A stretch of 64,000 bases of DNA from Holothuria scabra (taxonomy: Eukaryota > Echinodermata > Holothuroidea > Aspidochirotida > Holothuriidae). The notes beneath the pieces are model-generated. The model ran no database searches. It was not told where the DNA came from and saw nothing but the letters and a program-made list of their open reading frames with translations. The stretch covers positions 5,415,547 through 5,479,546 of the forward strand of contig CM074193.1 in the NCBI GenBank assembly GCA_037179385.1. The letters are read 5' to 3'. Below, piece by piece: positions 43,936 through 55,481 of this stretch (position 1 is the stretch's first letter; each line of letters starts with the position of its first letter). Position numbers and translations under genes: made by a program.

Positions 43936-46019
43936 CTTGATATGCTCGATATGCTGCCGTACTTCATCTATTGTCAAAGGCAAATTCATATACTTAACCC
44001 TCTTTTGTTCCTGCTTGTCATTTTATGTTTCTCTATTTTTGTTTTCTGAGTTGTTTCCTTACTTAAGGGGACGATGCGCACTGTTTGAGAAGAAATTTCC
44101 TAAGGTCGAGGATTTGTAGGAACGTTCTAGGAACCAAGTGTGAAATTAATCAAAGTGACACACCTTGAGATATCGTTTGATTTCGGTGGAGTTAAATTGG
44201 AGAAGCTATTGATAATTCCCCATGTCCCCACCCTCTAGGACTGTCCCTGACGCTCTTTGAATAGAGTTACGGTGCGCCTACTTTTTCTTTCATAGGACGG
44301 TGAAGACAAAATTGATTTTTCAAAACATGTCGAATTTGTTTCAAAATCATGGATGCCGCATCAAAAATAGGGCCGGGGTTATTCTTACGTGTGCAAGTGG
44401 CATTTGGATTAATCTTTTACAATCCGGTTGTTTAAAAGAGGGTCGGAAAACGCTATTTTACAATTATGTGTGGCAAATTTTCAATAAATTGACTGCGATA
44501 TATGAATGACATTCCTCTCTCTGGCCTACAAAAACAAAACTTGCTAGCGGATAAGCAACTGGTGAATTACGATTCCCTGTATCAACACTTCTGTTTGCTT
44601 TTGCGACGAGGAAAAGATGAAAGAACAAAAATAAGGCCTATATTTAAGTCGGTGAGTAACGTGCATGCCTAACCCAAAATTTTACAATACCCGAGCGATA
44701 AATACGGCGAGAGACTGGATAAACGGAAAGACAAGTTCTGTTACGGTTTACAATAATTTTATTAAACCGCTTTGTTGAACAATTCTGAATCCAACTGTAA
44801 CTGGAAGATACGAATTTGGTGCTAATTTTATTAGTGAGTCCTAAAAACAGGTGTGGTTAAGTTGACGGTCCGAATCCAACTAAATTCAAATTACGCTACG
44901 GGCTCTGTATAACTAAAATAACTAAAGCCCGCGCAAAAGCTCTACCGACGCCTTTTGGTCAACCGTGCAAAGTCCTCTGCATAAGCTGTAATGTAATTCT
45001 GTGATTGGCTGAATTAGATATTACTTCACGCAGTGCCAGCACACGACATGCGTGCGCGCACTTCTAAGCGTAGTTCAGTGACGTAGTAGAATAGGTGCGT
45101 TCGACTCGTTTACTCGAGTAGTCAATCTTGTCATGACGTAACCAGACAGTCATAACCTAGAATGTGACCTTCAACCCAAAGTACAACTAACATGAATTAC
45201 AATATAATAGATTAGTACAATCAAAAACAAGGCAAGAAAAATACTACACGTTTCAGAGTTGACAAAAATGACTGTAAATACGGTCTCACACAAAGAATTT
45301 GTATGGTACATAAAGGAAAGATTAGGTGTCAATATCTTTCTTTAAACGCATGAATACCACGCATGGTAGAAATTACACATCAATTACAAAGTAGAAATTG
45401 GTGAAGCAAATGAATAGACAAATTCATAAAACTACAGCTAAAACTAATCCGCAAATTATACCCCTACTTTCTTTTAAAATTGTTGATAAGAGCAAACGTG
45501 GCCCATGATAAAACAGATTTCCTACGCCTTCTGCTATACATTTGGTTACAACTTCGCTATGGGTACCATATCCAATTTCATGACTTTCACGAACTGACGA
45601 AGATGCTTACAAGAAACTATTAACTTAATTTTTCTACCTGTTTCATTTATTATTAACTCTTGAAATGAATTTGAAACCACTAATTGACACATTTTTCTGG
45701 CTTTCATAATTACTCCACTGACTTTTTACATGTCATAAGCAACTTTCCTACCACACAAACCGAAATAACAAAACGAAAGTATACGGTTTGAATTGTCGTT
45801 CTACCAATTGAGGAAATGAGGATGGACTCTTGCCGAAGAACCAGAGACACGTATAGCCAGGCAAGGTTCTGGAAGAGGCCAAAAAAATTCCAAGAGGAGT
45901 GAATTTCTCCAGGAGGAGGGGGGTGGCAAATTTATACCGTGAAACTACTACAATTACACGGTAGTCTACAGAGCGACGTTCTCTAATGAACAGCTCTTTG
46001 ACTGACATCAAATCAGACA
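43936..46019. other. Unassigned 2-kb interval
   Basis: No supported gene. On the minus strand, CGGTTTAATAAAATTATTG (about 44766-44748) followed by CCGTAACAGAAC has the look of an LTR R/U5 boundary, but no paired LTR, PBS or pol was found. The frames at 44300 and 45748 lack motifs. Confidence 0.3.
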
Positions 46020-46660
46020 AGAGCAGCTATGCTGCAGAATCTCATTACTTATGCAAGATCAATGTTAATCATGAAGCAGTGGAATGATGTGTTAAAGTTT
46101 TTCATGGTACAACAGAAAAGAGCAAATATCCTTTTGGTGATAGGTACAATATCATACATAGAAATGAAATATGACACAAACTTTCCACATCACATAGTCT
46201 ACAGTACAGGTTGGTTAAGCTATTGTGGTGCACTGTTGTCATTCAAATAATAGCAGAGATTTATAATATTCTGATACTGTACATTTTTATGCTAAAAATT
46301 GAAAATGTTATCAATTAAAACAAAAAAAAAATCAATAATGATACTTTTATACTAAAAAATGATCTTTGAAAAGCACACTTACACTACAAAGCACAAGTAA
46401 TTACCCAGCTAGATCGAGATCGGTCTTATAAGAAAAAAACTTTCTGACCAGTTCCAACAAAACAAGTTTTACTATTACTATTTTCCTACCTAGTTTTCCT
46501 AATATCAGTCTCATATCTCTTATAATCTCACTGAAACCTCTTGGTTAAGTGCACAACTTTTGAAGGTTGAGAGCTACTGTCATCCTGTTTGGAAACTCAG
46601 TCAGCTGTAAATAAACTTCTCCATTACAAGAAAATGGCTGGGCAAACATCTTAGTTTCAT
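46020..46660 (+). repeat. Dispersed repeat of about 620 bp, pair with 54505-55120
   Basis: Shared: CAGCTATGCTGCAGAATCTC, AATCATGAAGCAGTGGAATG, ATCCTTTTGGTGAT, GAAATATGACACAAACTT, ACAGGTTGGTTAAGCTATTG, TTTGAAGGTTGAGAGCTACTG and AATGGCTGGGCAAACATCTT. Same orientation, 8.5 kb apart, on either side of the polymerase gene. Confidence 0.85.
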
Positions 46661-46689
46661 CTTAGTGAAACTTTCATTCAGATCAGGCA

Positions 46690-47136
46690 TGGTTTGTCCG
46701 AGATAGCCGCAAATGAAGTCACTTCTGCAGTTTTGACCCAAAGTGACCTTGAAGCCGGCAGAGCCTGAAGCTACAGCATATCATTTTTTCACAATTATAG
46801 CCAATGAATTGTTACCTTCGGTTGTACGTCTGCAGTGTTGAACTCATGGGGATTGTGAAGTTCATAAAGTGCTCACGCCTACCATGCCATCAAATTCCAA
46901 AACCTGGGTTTGTTCCAAAGAAAATTTTGTAAAGGAAAGGTAATTCCGTTCATTAATGTGAGGATATGACGTCATAAATTTACTTTGTGTTGGATAAGTG
47001 ACAACATAAAGATGCAGCATATCTTGACTGAAAACCACACGTTTATTCCATGAAAATTTCACCGAATTACATCAGATAAGTACCCTCCAATCTAAAGATA
47101 CTGAAATGTTGTCTTAGTTTAGACCACTCTTTAAAG
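46690..47136 (+). repeat. Diverged copy of the 510-bp repeat
   Basis: Order and several words (GACCTTGAAG, TGAGGATATGACGTCATA, AAAATTTCACCGAAT, GATAAGTACC) match the 41695/47137 pair at low identity. It lies directly upstream of the good copy. Confidence 0.45.
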
Positions 47137-47665
47137 GGTAAGTTTAACCGAAAATTTAATTTTCATACGTGAAAGAGGAACAAAATCTACACGTTTGGTG
47201 AAAGTTCCATTCAAATCGGACATGTATTTTTTAAGATATCAGTAAATGAAGTCAGTAGATTTGTGTTCAAAAGTAGGTTTGAGGGCAGCAGAGCTTATAT
47301 ATCACTTCCTCACATTGACAAAGAATTCTTGGTTTCCCTTTGCCTTATCAGTTAGTTTTGTTGACCTTGAAGTTAATAGGAGTGTGACCTCCCTGTGGGG
47401 GATGCAAAGTTTGTAAAATTCTCATGCCACTTATGCAATCACATTTTAGTAATATGGGATTGTTGAGGAGAAGATCCAGTATAAAGTTTAAAGAAAAACA
47501 AAAAACTGCCCATTAATATGGGGTTGTGATGTCACAGATGTGCTTGCTTCAAGTTCACATTTCGTTGAAAATGTGAAAACTTTACGTGCTCATATCTTGG
47601 GAAACACACACCGGATTTCAATGCAAATTTCACCGAAATGCTCAGAATAAGTACCTCTCTAACAT
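47137..47665 (+). repeat. Dispersed repeat of about 510 bp, second copy
   Basis: See 41695-42205; about 80-85% similar with small indels. It ends near CAGAATAAGTACC. Confidence 0.8.
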
Positions 47666-47689
47666 TACAAATCCTGCTGTTTTAAATCC

Positions 47690-49358
47690 TGCATGCAACA
47701 TACTATTCCGGAAATTCTTATCAAAGTTGTATCCATTGTTTACATCCTAGGTGAACACATTTGCCCGATGTACAGTTAAAAAAAGACATTAACTTTGAAA
47801 ATTAAGGTCAACTAGGATCCCTTAAAGATACAATTGCCAATACAATTTATGGTTAAAAAATTGCAGTTCTTTAAAAGTAAGCGTCTTCTGACTGCTGTAT
47901 GTTGTTTTACCTCCTAAAAGAAACAAAAAAAATCTGCACATTTGAAGTAAATGAATTTTGTAAACAACAAGTAAAAACATTTTGAATCAAAATATTTCGA
48001 GATAGCCGTTTCGAGCCAAACCATCATCTGGGAAGAATCATCTCGCGATAACATACTATATCCCGAGATCATTTCATTATCATCCTGAAATAATCTTGAA
48101 AACAGATACTTTGACATGTCACTTATCGGACTCCGTACTAGTATCTCCGTAATGTGAAAATAAAATAACACAGTTGATGCAGACAGCCAACGGCATAGTA
48201 CGCTTACATCATGTACATTGAAATATGCCAACCTCACCATTTAAAACATGATAAAGTAAGACATTTTCGTGTTAATTCAAATGAAAAAAGTCACTTTTCC
48301 ATTCGCACCGTTCAAATTATTCGAACACGTACATTTAAGGCAAACACTTTTACCATGCATTTTACAGTATATTGTTAAGACTGATTGTTTGAACCGTAGT
48401 TTCAGATTCCAAATGCAAATGACACGCAAATCACTTACGCATGTGCATTTTAAACAGTGTGAGATGCCTAAATGTAAGCCTTGATATGAGGGGTAGCGTG
48501 TATCAGCTGAAACTTCTGAAACGATTTGGAGGCTTCATAAACGGAGCAATTTGAGTGTATCTGGCAAAAGGTTGATGGCTATCCCAGCTACAAAAGTACC
48601 ACGTCTTTAAAAATTAAGATCTGCAGATCGCATTCACCTTGGTGTTTAGTAAGCATACACGGACAGGTATGAACTTAAACCTTAAAATAATCCTTTCAGT
48701 ATAAGTGTTATCATTATTAGGCCTGCGAAAAGCCGTGAAGGATTGAGATCCCATAAGTGTGCAGCCCTTATTTTCCGTTTTTCATCAACCGATTTTTAAA
48801 GATTAATAGTAAGTTCATTCAAAATTGAAAATACTTTCAAATTTTAATGAACCATTAACAGTAAGGTGACCGTGGGTTATCCTGTGATAAACTTACGGTA
48901 ATGGATAAACGCACTCATTTTGAACTAAAGCTTCCTTCATTTAACTTGGGGTTGTACTGTCTTAATTTGGTTCATGGCCCACGAAATTTTCCTTCCTCCT
49001 AGTCTTTTAATCGAAAACTTGTATACGAATGCACAGGGTTTAACACTAAATCACTGACTCTAGACCTATGCATTACAACAGGATTACCACTACCGTATGG
49101 TTAATGTTATCGCTGGATGCACTTGCTATGCCCCCGTACATCATTTGTATGAACGCGCCAAGAGTGCATTATTCTGTGCTTATGAACGTACCATCTTCAT
49201 ATAATCTTCAATTAAAGCAGAAGGGTCTTAGTCACAACTAAACTGTCACAATCATTTCGCGTTTCTTCGACCTCAAGCACTCACTGACATCAGTAACATG
49301 GTACAATAACCCAGGTTTATATTGAAGTTCTTTACAGCGGTGGCATAAGATCATTTTG
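47690..49358. other. Interval 3' of the polymerase gene, no gene
   Basis: No ORF with a recognisable motif on either strand (the 108-codon minus frame at 47914-48240 has none). It was searched for integrase, ATPase, protease or capsid signatures because of the neighbouring polymerase; none are visible. Confidence 0.4.
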
Positions 49359-49364
49359 AAGTGT

Positions 49365-49370
49365 TTTATT
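49365..49370 (-). promoter_or_regulatory. Poly(A) signal overlapping the polymerase stop codon
   Basis: On the minus strand the stop lies inside GAATAAAAC, so AATAAA overlaps the TAA stop codon. If used, the mRNA would have an extremely short 3' UTR, which is common in compact viral and Polinton-like genes. This could also be chance. Confidence 0.4.
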
Positions 49371-52300
49371 CAGATTTGAATCCAAATGGTAAAGTTGAAA
49401 AGTCTTTTTTAACCCTTCTCTTGTCTGCCACAACACGATATGTCTTTGTACATGCCTTGGTTACTACATTACCCTTCTTCGAACGAACGATATGTTTGGT
49501 TTGTATGGGGGTTTTTGCTTGAGATAACTGACCAACTCTGTACTCGTCTGACGAATCATTATCACACATGTCCCTATGTAAATTTTCTTTCATGACTTCA
49601 AAGTTAAACAGCTTACTCGTTTCAAAATTGATGGTTAAACCTTTCTGTTTGCATTCGAAGAAGTCTTTCCATGACTTCGGGTTAAAAGCTTTATACGAGT
49701 AGCTTTTGGGACCCCAAGATACAAAGTCTGTTATGTAGCTCTCCTTACCATATGCTTTTTCAAGTTCATCTGTCATATCCCCTAAAAACTTTCCCGTCGG
49801 GGGTTCGTACTCCCCCTGTACCCCTCTGTTACTCACATAAATGATAGAATCGGTGTCGAAGTAAAGAACACGACGCTCGAGTTTCTCTAAATAGGAGTAT
49901 AGTTTCAATCGGGCCAGAGCTGTAGTATAAGCAGCAATATACACGTTGGTATATGGCATACTTTCCACTGTTTCATCTTTGTCTTGCCATTGAATCTGGA
50001 CCATGGAATCACTAACAAAAGACATGCCCTTAATGACCTTGGTATCATTGCGTAAAATTTCGTAATATTTGTCCAGTTTCCCCACGTATTCTGTTTGGGG
50101 GAGATTAGGACGTTGTCCAAATTTCCCCCAAAACGAATTCAACATCAGCTTTGCTAAAGCTCGTTTTCCCGCATTTCTTTTGATATCGTCTGCATTCAAG
50201 TCAATTCCTTCCTTATCCCTGTACTCATTGATAAATTCCGATTTTTTCAAATCCGTCTGACAATCTGACGGCCAACCGTCAGCTTCCTGCTTAAGCTTCA
50301 AGAATGTATCTACATATTCGGTGAAAAGACCTCCCTGTTTTGTTTTTGACTCATACTGACTTGTTTCTTTGAAATGCCACACTTCATGTACTTTTGTTAC
50401 CCTGTATCCCTTTTCCACTGCTTTCTTGATTTCATCCGTAACCCACGTGCCACGAAGTGCTCTTTTGTCATCTGAGTGAAGGCAGTTACCAATACTTCGG
50501 TCCTTGGCGCATGTCGCACAAAGAGGAAACAACAATTTACCATCGCACCGGTACGGCAAAACTGGGTGAAACAGATCCCCTGGAGGCAATATGGTACATT
50601 TTATAAGACCTTCATATCGCTGGATGTCCGTTGTCAAGTCTTCAGTTATAATTTCAGGATGTCCCACCGGATATTTCCCATACTTATTTACCCACGGATA
50701 GAGCGAGCAAACGTCAATGTATCTTATGCGTTCCCCACGTTTAACGGAGTGATATAGCTTGATTGCATTGGTGCGTCCACCATAAAAAGCGTCCCTTGGC
50801 TCGAGTGGTCTGGTAATGTCCAAGCTGTCTACGAAATCTTTCATGTCTGAATTAGTTCTCAATTGCCGTCTGTATTCACATTCCCATATTTCTTGCACAC
50901 GTGTTGCATATTCTTTTAGGACCTTTCGACGAGTAAGGTGACGCTGATACCTATCTTCCATGGATACACCCCCGTGGTGTTTCTCTTTCCGATTTGAAAA
51001 ACATATTGGGCACCCATGCCAAAAACACCCATAAAATTCATAAATTGTGTCTGTTTTCTTACAAAAACCATCCACTTTGTACCTATCAAACTTTTTCTCG
51101 CCACCACTTCCACTGTGCTGTATACAAACTCCCTGGGAATGTTCCATCCACTGTAACCAATGAATTGCTTCGAAAGACTGATTTAAACCTTTATAACCAT
51201 GATGTGGAACTATGGCGATGGTATCTTTTTTCAAAAACTTCCTTCGAAAAAACCGCATGCAAGCAGAAGCGATTGTCAAATTTGTTTGAAAGGGATCCTC
51301 TTTGGTCGTTTGTAAAAATATGGATCGAAAATGAGAACAACCTAAGCGGAGCAGAGTGACGTCATTCTTACAATAGATATTAATTTCTGTTGACATATCG
51401 AATTCTTTTTCTACTTGTTGTTCATACCACTTGTTGAAGTCATTGCGTTCCTTCGTTTTCATTTGCTCGGGATCATAGTAGCTTCTGTCTGGCCAATTTC
51501 CTTTGTAATCCTCATTGGCTTTCGTGTTAAAGAGATGAGGAAAATAACCCTTCACTCCCTTAATATCAAACGTCTTCGAGAAAGCAGATAAAGGGAATGG
51601 GATAAAATTGAGAGAATCTATGATTTTTAGTTTTTGAACCTCAATTACCATTAGTTTGCATCCATTCTTAATTACTTGAGGACTTTTTCCAATTTGGAAC
51701 AAATATTTAAGAATGAAGTGACCGTCATATCCCTTCATGTTGTGAGCTATTGCGATTGCGTTACAATTTTCACGTGAAAACAACCACTTGCAAAATTCCT
51801 CCAAAGCATGATCACCTTTAAAGCATTTCTCCAGCGAGTCGCAGTTGTCACACGAAGACTCTAAATTTTCTCTGTGCATGCAGATACCACAAACTCGTTG
51901 CGCCACGCAGTAATTAACCGTGTGAAGATTCTCTTCGTTGTCTCCCTGCTGGTCTTGTCGACTTTCAAAGTCGAAGAAAATGTATACTTGTTCCTTTACC
52001 TTATTCGACGATTTCATTTTCAATCCAGTAGCATTATCTGCTTCTTTGCCTTTGTTCTCTTCCGGTGATCCTTTGCCGCCAATCGGTTGCATATAACACA
52101 AGTGGTCCAACTCCTTATGGGTTTTACACTTACGACAATACTCAAATCCACATTTGTGTTGGTCCTTAATCGTCCTTTGACATTGCACACACCATTTTAT
52201 GCGGTCACAAACCGTTTTTGCTTGAGAAGGTTTTCGCTCGTTCGCCATAGCTTCTGGAACTTTTTTATGTCTATCATAACAAGAATCGCTCTTGAAAAGA

Positions 52301-53412
52301 CGACTGCAATCGTCACATTTTATCCATTTTACCAGAATACAGCCATCTTTGTCATTGTTAAAACAACATGTACACATATTGTTGCAACTGTGATGTTCAA
52401 ATGTCTTGTAGCCCTTCCAGCATCTTTCGCAGAAGTAACCACAATCTAAAAATCCTTTTATCGAACTAATGACGTCGAAGTGATTGTAACTGAAGAGAAT
52501 GTAAAGTTTTTCGGGTAGGTCGACGGGTCCTTTATAAAGGAACCCACACTCTTTATATCCTGACATCGGAACAACCAAAATTTGATAGTTTTTCATAGCA
52601 GCCTGGAATTTAGGAACATCATCTAAAATGTTAGGTGATGTTGCAAACACACCGGCTGATTTCTGCAATTCTTTCGCCAGCCGTGTTTGCTCACCTAATC
52701 CCTTCCTTATGTTTTCCCAATTAACACTTTTGTCTCCACGTTCGTATTCGAGTCTTGCTCGAGCAGTAACAAGTGCTCTGGCCAGGCACATATTATCTTT
52801 GTTTTGTATTCTTATGACACTCCTTTTGCCTTTTAGGAACTCGTTTTCGTTGCTGTGTCCATCCCCCCGTCCATCTGGCACTTCGATATGAATAACTTGG
52901 ACTTCCATTTTACCATCTAGTTTTATTTTACTGTTTGATTGCTGTACTTGTTCGAATGCAAGAAGGATTGCTTCTGCATTTACCTGCTGCACTTCCATTA
53001 GTGGAACGAAAATAGGACGCTCTGAACTAGGCAAGTTAATTTCTAACAAGACTCTATCTCGTTCTTGAAAAGTTCTGATTAGTTTATCAATGATATTTTC
53101 AAAGAGCTCATGAAATAATCCATATGAGTCACCTTGCCTCTCGTGCATGCACTGGTTTACACTCACTTCCGATAAATGAATGATGTGTTCTATAACATCA
53201 GTTTTGAAATGTTTAATGTAACGAGGGCGGGTAGTAACAATCCTATAGCAATCTTCAATTGCCGTACCCTTGTCAGTGCTGTGCATTTGCTTAGACTTCT
53301 CAAATGTTGAATGATCACGTGATACAGGGGTGGAAACATCTTCAATTCGCTTTGTTCCAGTGGTAGAAGTTTGTTCCCAACGACGGCGTTTTGCGGGCGG
53401 CTCACCATCCAT
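49366..53412 (-). CDS. Family B DNA polymerase, Polinton/adintovirus type, intact
   Basis: A single 1348-codon frame, ATG at 53412, with a basic PPAKRRRW start that may be a nuclear signal. Order: a poorly known region (1-190); RIQNKDNMCLARALVTA (201-217), a motif I associate with mobile-element polymerases; a cysteine/histidine zinc cluster (about 324-440). The 3'-5' exonuclease has FDFES (480-484), HNMKGYDGHF (557-566) and YCKNDV (680-685). A WHGC insert (DGFC, YEFYGCFWHGCPIC, 781-804) resembles a Vsr-like nuclease. Polymerase motifs are YIDVCSLYP (A, 898-906), KLMLNSFWG (B, 1088-1096) and YFDTDSIIY (C, 1194-1202), with a KSYSYK motif at 1236-1241. No stops or shifts. The family copies DNA of self-replicating transposons or viruses by protein priming. 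No partner gene of such an element is visible nearby, so it is either an element remnant, a solitary mobile polymerase, or a captured gene. Confidence 0.93.
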   Translation of the reverse strand: MDGEPPAKRRRWEQTSTTGTKRIEDVSTPVSRDHSTFEKSKQMHSTDKGTAIEDCYRIVTTRPRYIKHFKTDVIEHIIHLSEVSVNQCMHERQGDSYGLFHELFENIIDKLIRTFQERDRVLLEINLPSSERPIFVPLMEVQQVNAEAILLAFEQVQQSNSKIKLDGKMEVQVIHIEVPDGRGDGHSNENEFLKGKRSVIRIQNKDNMCLARALVTARARLEYERGDKSVNWENIRKGLGEQTRLAKELQKSAGVFATSPNILDDVPKFQAAMKNYQILVVPMSGYKECGFLYKGPVDLPEKLYILFSYNHFDVISSIKGFLDCGYFCERCWKGYKTFEHHSCNNMCTCCFNNDKDGCILVKWIKCDDCSRLFKSDSCYDRHKKVPEAMANERKPSQAKTVCDRIKWCVQCQRTIKDQHKCGFEYCRKCKTHKELDHLCYMQPIGGKGSPEENKGKEADNATGLKMKSSNKVKEQVYIFFDFESRQDQQGDNEENLHTVNYCVAQRVCGICMHRENLESSCDNCDSLEKCFKGDHALEEFCKWLFSRENCNAIAIAHNMKGYDGHFILKYLFQIGKSPQVIKNGCKLMVIEVQKLKIIDSLNFIPFPLSAFSKTFDIKGVKGYFPHLFNTKANEDYKGNWPDRSYYDPEQMKTKERNDFNKWYEQQVEKEFDMSTEINIYCKNDVTLLRLGCSHFRSIFLQTTKEDPFQTNLTIASACMRFFRRKFLKKDTIAIVPHHGYKGLNQSFEAIHWLQWMEHSQGVCIQHSGSGGEKKFDRYKVDGFCKKTDTIYEFYGCFWHGCPICFSNRKEKHHGGVSMEDRYQRHLTRRKVLKEYATRVQEIWECEYRRQLRTNSDMKDFVDSLDITRPLEPRDAFYGGRTNAIKLYHSVKRGERIRYIDVCSLYPWVNKYGKYPVGHPEIITEDLTTDIQRYEGLIKCTILPPGDLFHPVLPYRCDGKLLFPLCATCAKDRSIGNCLHSDDKRALRGTWVTDEIKKAVEKGYRVTKVHEVWHFKETSQYESKTKQGGLFTEYVDTFLKLKQEADGWPSDCQTDLKKSEFINEYRDKEGIDLNADDIKRNAGKRALAKLMLNSFWGKFGQRPNLPQTEYVGKLDKYYEILRNDTKVIKGMSFVSDSMVQIQWQDKDETVESMPYTNVYIAAYTTALARLKLYSYLEKLERRVLYFDTDSIIYVSNRGVQGEYEPPTGKFLGDMTDELEKAYGKESYITDFVSWGPKSYSYKAFNPKSWKDFFECKQKGLTINFETSKLFNFEVMKENLHRDMCDNDSSDEYRVGQLSQAKTPIQTKHIVRSKKGNVVTKACTKTYRVVADKRRVKKDFSTLPFGFKSE

Positions 53413-53539
53413 AATGTCTCACGTAACGTCTTCTTCCGTTTTTCAATTGAAAGATGGTTTCATTAAGTCGTCCTTCCTCTGAGTCCTGTGAGTGAGAGAA
53501 AATGAAAAGAACGGAATTAAAGTGATACATCATTGTAAA
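53413..53539. other. Presumed 5' region of the polymerase gene
   Basis: No clear TATA box on the minus strand within 130 bp of the ATG. The next sequence upstream is already the composite repeat, so the promoter may lie inside that repeat. Confidence 0.3.
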
Positions 53540-54300
53540 AATTTTAATGTAAAATTTGCGGTACCGGTATACTACTGGCAGCTGAGCTGCCAGTAATTTG
53601 CTGTAATTGTTACAGCATCGCACCGTGTACCATAAAATTAATTTTGCAGTAAGAATAATGCCAACGGGAAACAACAACTTGAAGAAGAACATCATATAAT
53701 TTACTGTTAAATTAAAAATTGCAGGGACCGGATACGGTGACACGCTTTATTTATAAGTGAAATTTTTTATGAAGTCCTCCCGACACTTAACTGTTTCCCG
53801 AAGAAGCTACTACGTCAACTGAAGGACAATGCGTGACAAGCCTCACGGCCCTCAGACCATTTCTTTTATTGGTCTGTCATGTATGGCTTCATTCTAGTCT
53901 GGATGAGAAGTAAGTGCACCAAGCAAAGATTGAGCAGTATGATTATCAATGTTCTGAGACTACCAGTGATGAGTGGATACAGCTTTTATATTTTAAACAT
54001 CCCGGTTGTATGAAATAAATTACTGCATTGTAACTTTGGAATGCAATCAAACTAATAGGTGGCTGGGATCAGTAACGAACGCTTGTACGTTTTACAATCA
54101 AATTGCAGTGAAACATTGTGCAGAGGAACTACGGAAACAATTAAAGACTCGATAGTTAAACTACTTCACCTAAAATACTAAAGGCGAAAGCTGTATGTAG
54201 ACAGGTAGAGTAAAGCACTGTAACATGATTAAAGCAATCAACACGAGGTTAATTCACATGCTGTTGTTCACTGTTTACAGTAAATTACTGTATAGAAACG
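53540..54300. repeat. Composite repeat, copy 2
   Basis: Holds the same modules as 37440-41160 in the same order without the inserted elements. They are GTGTACC-TAAAATTAATTTT-CAG (53630), CTCCCGAC (53778), GAAGAAGCTACTACGTC, GGTCTGTCATGTATGGC with TGGATGAGAAG (53872-53912), CAGTGATGAGTGG (53963) and TGTTTACAGTAAATTACTG (54272). The U2 head is missing here: the body ends at GATGAGAAGTAAGTGC. Confidence 0.75.
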
Positions 54301-54504
54301 ACAGGAGGAGGCAAGGATATGCCACCGTCAGGGTAGCTTTCCCCCACGTCGGAGAAATTATCAAGTTTCGTCATAGAGTCTCAATCGGCACGCTTAAATA
54401 TTACATTGGATTCTGTCCCCCGACGATCTTCTTGATGTTGCATGCAGGAAAAGCCTGCAGTTTCTTCAATTAAAACTTCAAATCTCACTTTTCCTTACAA
54501 ATAT
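54301..54504. other. Short unassigned spacer
   Basis: Between two repeat copies. The 82-codon frame at 54225-54473 has no motif. Confidence 0.3.
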
Positions 54505-55120
54505 ATATCAGCTATGCTGCAGAATCTCAATACTTTTATGCATGATCAAGGGTAATCATGAAGCAGTGGAATGATGTGTTTCAGTGTTTCATGATACAAT
54601 AGAAAAGAGAAAACATCCTTTTGGTGATCAGGTACAGTATCATGCATTAAAATGAAATATGACACAAACTTCCCATATTACATACAGTACAGTACAGGTT
54701 GGTTAAGCTATTGAAGTGCACTGAGGTCATTCAAATATTTATAGCAGAAATTTTTAATATCCTGTTACTGTACATTTTATGCTACAAATGTTAATCAAAT
54801 GTTAAGACAAAAAATTCGAAAAAGATACTGTTATACTATAAAAAATATAATCATTGTAAAGCATATTGAAACTACTACTATCCATAGTCAGATGGAGGTC
54901 ACTGTTCCTCTGTTTCCAACCAGTTCCAATTAGACTAGTTGTCCTCCTGTACCTAGTTTTCCTAACATAACCTATCTCTTACTTTCTCATTGAAACCTGT
55001 TGTAGAAAAGCACAACCTTTGAAGGTTGAGAGCTACTGTAACCTCCTGTTTAGAAACCCAATCAACTGGAAATGAACTTCCTCATTACAAGACAATGGCT
55101 GGGCAAACATCTTGGTCAGA
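54505..55120 (+). repeat. Dispersed repeat of about 620 bp, second copy
   Basis: See 46020-46660. Identity is high over CAGAATCTCAATACTT through AATGGCTGGGCAAACATCTTG, with small indels. Confidence 0.85.
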
Positions 55121-55481
55121 CTAGACAAGATTTTCTTTTTCTTAGCAGTTACCTTATGCTCGATTTAGCAGAGGTTTGAAGCCAATGAAAAAATTCCAGA
55201 CTAAATACACACAATTGCACTGTGGGGAAAAAAGGAGTACAAACAATGGGCTGAAATAAAACTTTTCTTTTGCACAACTTTTTAGCCACTTTTCAGAGGG
55301 AAAGTAACTAAGTAACTAAGTTATTGACCTATCAGACTTTCAAGATAAAATTGTGACTGTGTAAATAATTAATCGAAAGGATGCTCTACTAGATATTATG
55401 ATCAAAATGAAAACCCTACCAAACATGGCCATACTAAAAATTATTTAGCTGCAGCTAGCAACAAGCTAGTGTGACAATATC

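Noticed and set aside
44670..45250. Solo LTR on the minus strand
   Set aside because: AATAAA-like and R/U5-like text is present, but there is no TG...CA boundary with a target duplication, PBS or second copy in the window.
50069..52891. Plus-strand frames of 60-121 codons opposite the polymerase
   Set aside because: Shadows of the strong minus-strand coding sequence.
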